In this document: piece by piece, positions 5,856 to 6,833 of the stretch
Position numbering within the stretch: position 1 is the stretch's first letter
How the letters are laid out: every line of letters starts with the position of its first letter
Assembly: GCA_021798655.1 (NCBI GenBank)
Contig: JAJZFE010000308.1
Span: forward strand, 1-6,833
Direction of reading: 5' to 3'
DNA length: 6,833 nucleotides
Origin: Acidobacteriota bacterium
GTDB taxonomy: Bacteria > Acidobacteriota > Terriglobia > Terriglobales > Acidobacteriaceae
The notes under the pieces: generated by a model
What the model saw: only the letters and a program-made list of their open reading frames with translations
What the model was told of the DNA's origin: nothing
The model's database searches: none
Made by a program: the position numbers and the translations under genes

Positions 5856-6330
5856 TCCGAACCACTCCTGAATCCCGGCTTCCTGATCCTTGCCCTATGT
5901 ACTTCCCCCGGAACGCATGCGGCAGCAACGCTCCCAGCGTTGTCTCCTCCAGCGCCCCGCCCTCACCCGGATACAGCACCGCCACCGCATCATCGCCAAA
6001 CTCCGCCAGCGTCTGCCGGCAGGCTCCGCACGGCATACTCGCAGCCTCATTCAGATTCGCCACAGCCACCGCGCGCAGCCGGATCCCCGGTCCCAACTCC
6101 GCGACAGCCCGAGCAATCGCTCCCTGCTCTGCGCAACTCGTCAGCCGGTAACTACAGTTCTCCACATTGCACCCGGTCACGACCGCCCCGTCCGTCAGCA
6201 GCAGCGCCGCCCCCACGCGAAACCCGCTATAGGGCGCATAGGCGTGCTCCGCAGCCACTCTCGCCAGCGCTCTCAGCCGCTCGCGTTCTTCCACACTTAA
6301 TTCGATCTGCTTCTGTATGTGTATGCTCAT
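5842..6330 (-). CDS. cdd: Cytidine deaminase, small homotetrameric type
   Basis: A zinc-dependent cytosolic enzyme (EC 3.5.4.5) converting cytidine and deoxycytidine to uridine and deoxyuridine. At 162 residues it is longer than the usual 130-140 because of a tail. Visible motifs: YAPYSGFRVGAAL at 31-43, the ribose-binding NVEN at 55-58, the zinc and catalytic CAE at 66-68 (ligand Cys66, catalytic Glu68) and PCGACRQ at 100-106 (ligands Cys101 and Cys104). The residue after Glu68 is Gln, where the tetrameric enzymes usually have Arg. The family core ends near LLPHAFRGKYI (135-145), and the last 17 residues are Gly/Ser/Arg-rich. Those codons also carry the ribosome site of the phosphorylase gene, which begins 14 nt before the cdd stop. 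The ATG at 6330 has no clear Shine-Dalgarno but lies only about 6 nt after a predicted transcription start. It is the first gene of a two-gene pyrimidine salvage unit. Confidence 0.95.
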   Translation of the reverse strand: MSIHIQKQIELSVEERERLRALARVAAEHAYAPYSGFRVGAALLLTDGAVVTGCNVENCSYRLTSCAEQGAIARAVAELGPGIRLRAVAVANLNEAASMPCGACRQTLAEFGDDAVAVLYPGEGGALEETTLGALLPHAFRGKYIGQGSGSRDSGVVRNARD

Positions 6331-6342
6331 CGTAAGTTGTTT

Positions 6343-6371
6343 AGGGTAGACGTTCGTCCCTGCGATCGCAA
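6343..6371 (-). promoter_or_regulatory. Candidate cdd-deoA promoter with short or no leader
   Basis: On the minus strand TTGCGA (6366-6371; four of six -35 consensus bases) is separated by exactly 17 bp from TACCCT (6343-6348; three of six -10 bases). Transcription would begin near 6336, only about 6 nt before the cdd ATG. That would explain why no Shine-Dalgarno is visible. The perfect 10-bp palindrome TGCGATCGCA (6361-6370) overlaps the -35 and may be an operator. The hexamers are imperfect, so this is a modest call. Confidence 0.35.
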
Positions 6372-6395
6372 GCCAGCCGCACCACTGGAGTCTCC

Positions 6396-6833
6396 ATGTC
6401 CCGCCCCCTTTCCCTCACTGTACTGCTCCTCGCCGCCTCCGCCCTGGCCGCTGGCCAGTCCCCGGTGAAACGTCCCACCCCTCCAGTCCGCGACCCCCAC
6501 ACCCCCGGCTATGTCGCCGCCACCGAGCTCCCCGACGGGGAGGTGCCCCCCATCTCGCGCGAAGCCCCTCCCGACGCGCGCATCATCCGCAACTTCATCC
6601 TCGGCCCCACCCACCCCCCCGCACCCGAGTCCACCCACCACCCCGGCGTCCCCCACGGCACCCTCACCGACATCACCATGCACTCCGCCGACAGCAAGTA
6701 TTACCCCGGCATCGCCCGCACCCCCGGCACCTTCGGCACCCCCGACCCCGCCCATCCCGCACGGCTCATCGTCACCACCAGCCACCCCGCCCCCTACACC
6801 CGCCACGTCACCGTCTACGTCCCCGCACAGTAC
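6396..6833 (+). CDS. Secreted esterase-like protein (enterochelin-esterase-like), N-terminal part
   Basis: This frame opens with ATG at 6396, has GGAG 5 nt upstream, and runs 146 codons to the window edge without a stop, so the C-terminal part is missing. Residues 1-20 form a Sec signal peptide: a positively charged start (MSRPLS), the hydrophobic core LTVLLLAASALA, and a likely cleavage after Ala-Leu-Ala or the next Ala. A proline-rich stretch follows, then FILGPTHPPAPE (about 69-80), the segment HSADSKYYPGIARTPGTFG (about 97-115), and LIVTTSHPAPYTRHVTVYVP (about 125-144). The last segment resembles the N-terminal strand region of putative alpha/beta-hydrolase esterases related to enterochelin esterase, which I recall from acidobacterial genomes. 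The catalytic Ser, Asp and His would lie beyond the window, so activity cannot be confirmed. Location is the periplasm or outside the cell. It diverges from cdd across a 65-bp gap and has no obvious link to nucleoside salvage. Confidence 0.75.
   Translation, partial: MSRPLSLTVLLLAASALAAGQSPVKRPTPPVRDPHTPGYVAATELPDGEVPPISREAPPDARIIRNFILGPTHPPAPESTHHPGVPHGTLTDITMHSADSKYYPGIARTPGTFGTPDPAHPARLIVTTSHPAPYTRHVTVYVPAQY

Noticed and set aside
1..6833. Mobile elements, CRISPR arrays, attachment sites, tRNA/rRNA, toxin-antitoxin or defence genes
   Set aside because: No transposase or integrase, no regularly spaced repeats, no tRNA-like cloverleaf, and no unexplained operon were seen; the genes are ordinary metabolic, cold-shock and envelope genes.

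Overview
The window is high-GC bacterial DNA with short gaps and several compact gene pairs. The best guess for the source is a soil-type Acidobacteriota (Granulicella/Terriglobus/Edaphobacter-like). That rests on remembered resemblance of the 140-residue hypothetical protein and the secreted esterase-like protein to acidobacterial proteins, plus overall style. It is an inference from memory, not a search result.

Layout from left to right. (1) The plus-strand 3' end of a TPM-domain (YgcG-like) membrane protein with a glycine-rich tail, followed by a complete lemA. This is a common pairing of envelope proteins. (2) A perfect 12-bp hairpin in the gap where lemA meets the opposing strand. (3) On the minus strand, a concentrative nucleoside transporter (CNT/NupC family) followed 13 nt later by a trimeric-type purine nucleoside phosphorylase. 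(4) A divergent intergenic region with a good extended -10 promoter and a roughly 107-nt leader driving a plus-strand cold-shock protein gene, closed by a textbook intrinsic terminator. (5) A small plus-strand hypothetical gene. (6) On the minus strand, cytidine deaminase overlapping by 14 nt a thymidine/pyrimidine-nucleoside phosphorylase. (7) A 65-bp divergent gap, then the 5' end of a plus-strand secreted protein that looks like an esterase (enterochelin-esterase-like) family member.

Four genes form one metabolic theme, nucleoside uptake and salvage. The transporter brings nucleosides in. Cytidine deaminase turns (deoxy)cytidine into (deoxy)uridine. The two phosphorylases then release purine and pyrimidine bases and (deoxy)ribose-1-phosphate. 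The set is split into two minus-strand pairs by a cold-shock gene and a hypothetical gene on the opposite strand. No deoxyriboaldolase, phosphopentomutase or dedicated regulator is visible here.

I found no mobile element, CRISPR array, tRNA or rRNA, and no convincing sign of an undescribed system. The points most worth a second look are the in-frame insertion in the pyrimidine phosphorylase, the Gln in place of the usual Arg beside a zinc ligand in the cytidine deaminase, the possibly leaderless cdd transcript, and the palindrome-bearing csp leader. No stretch longer than about 230 bases lacks a gene.
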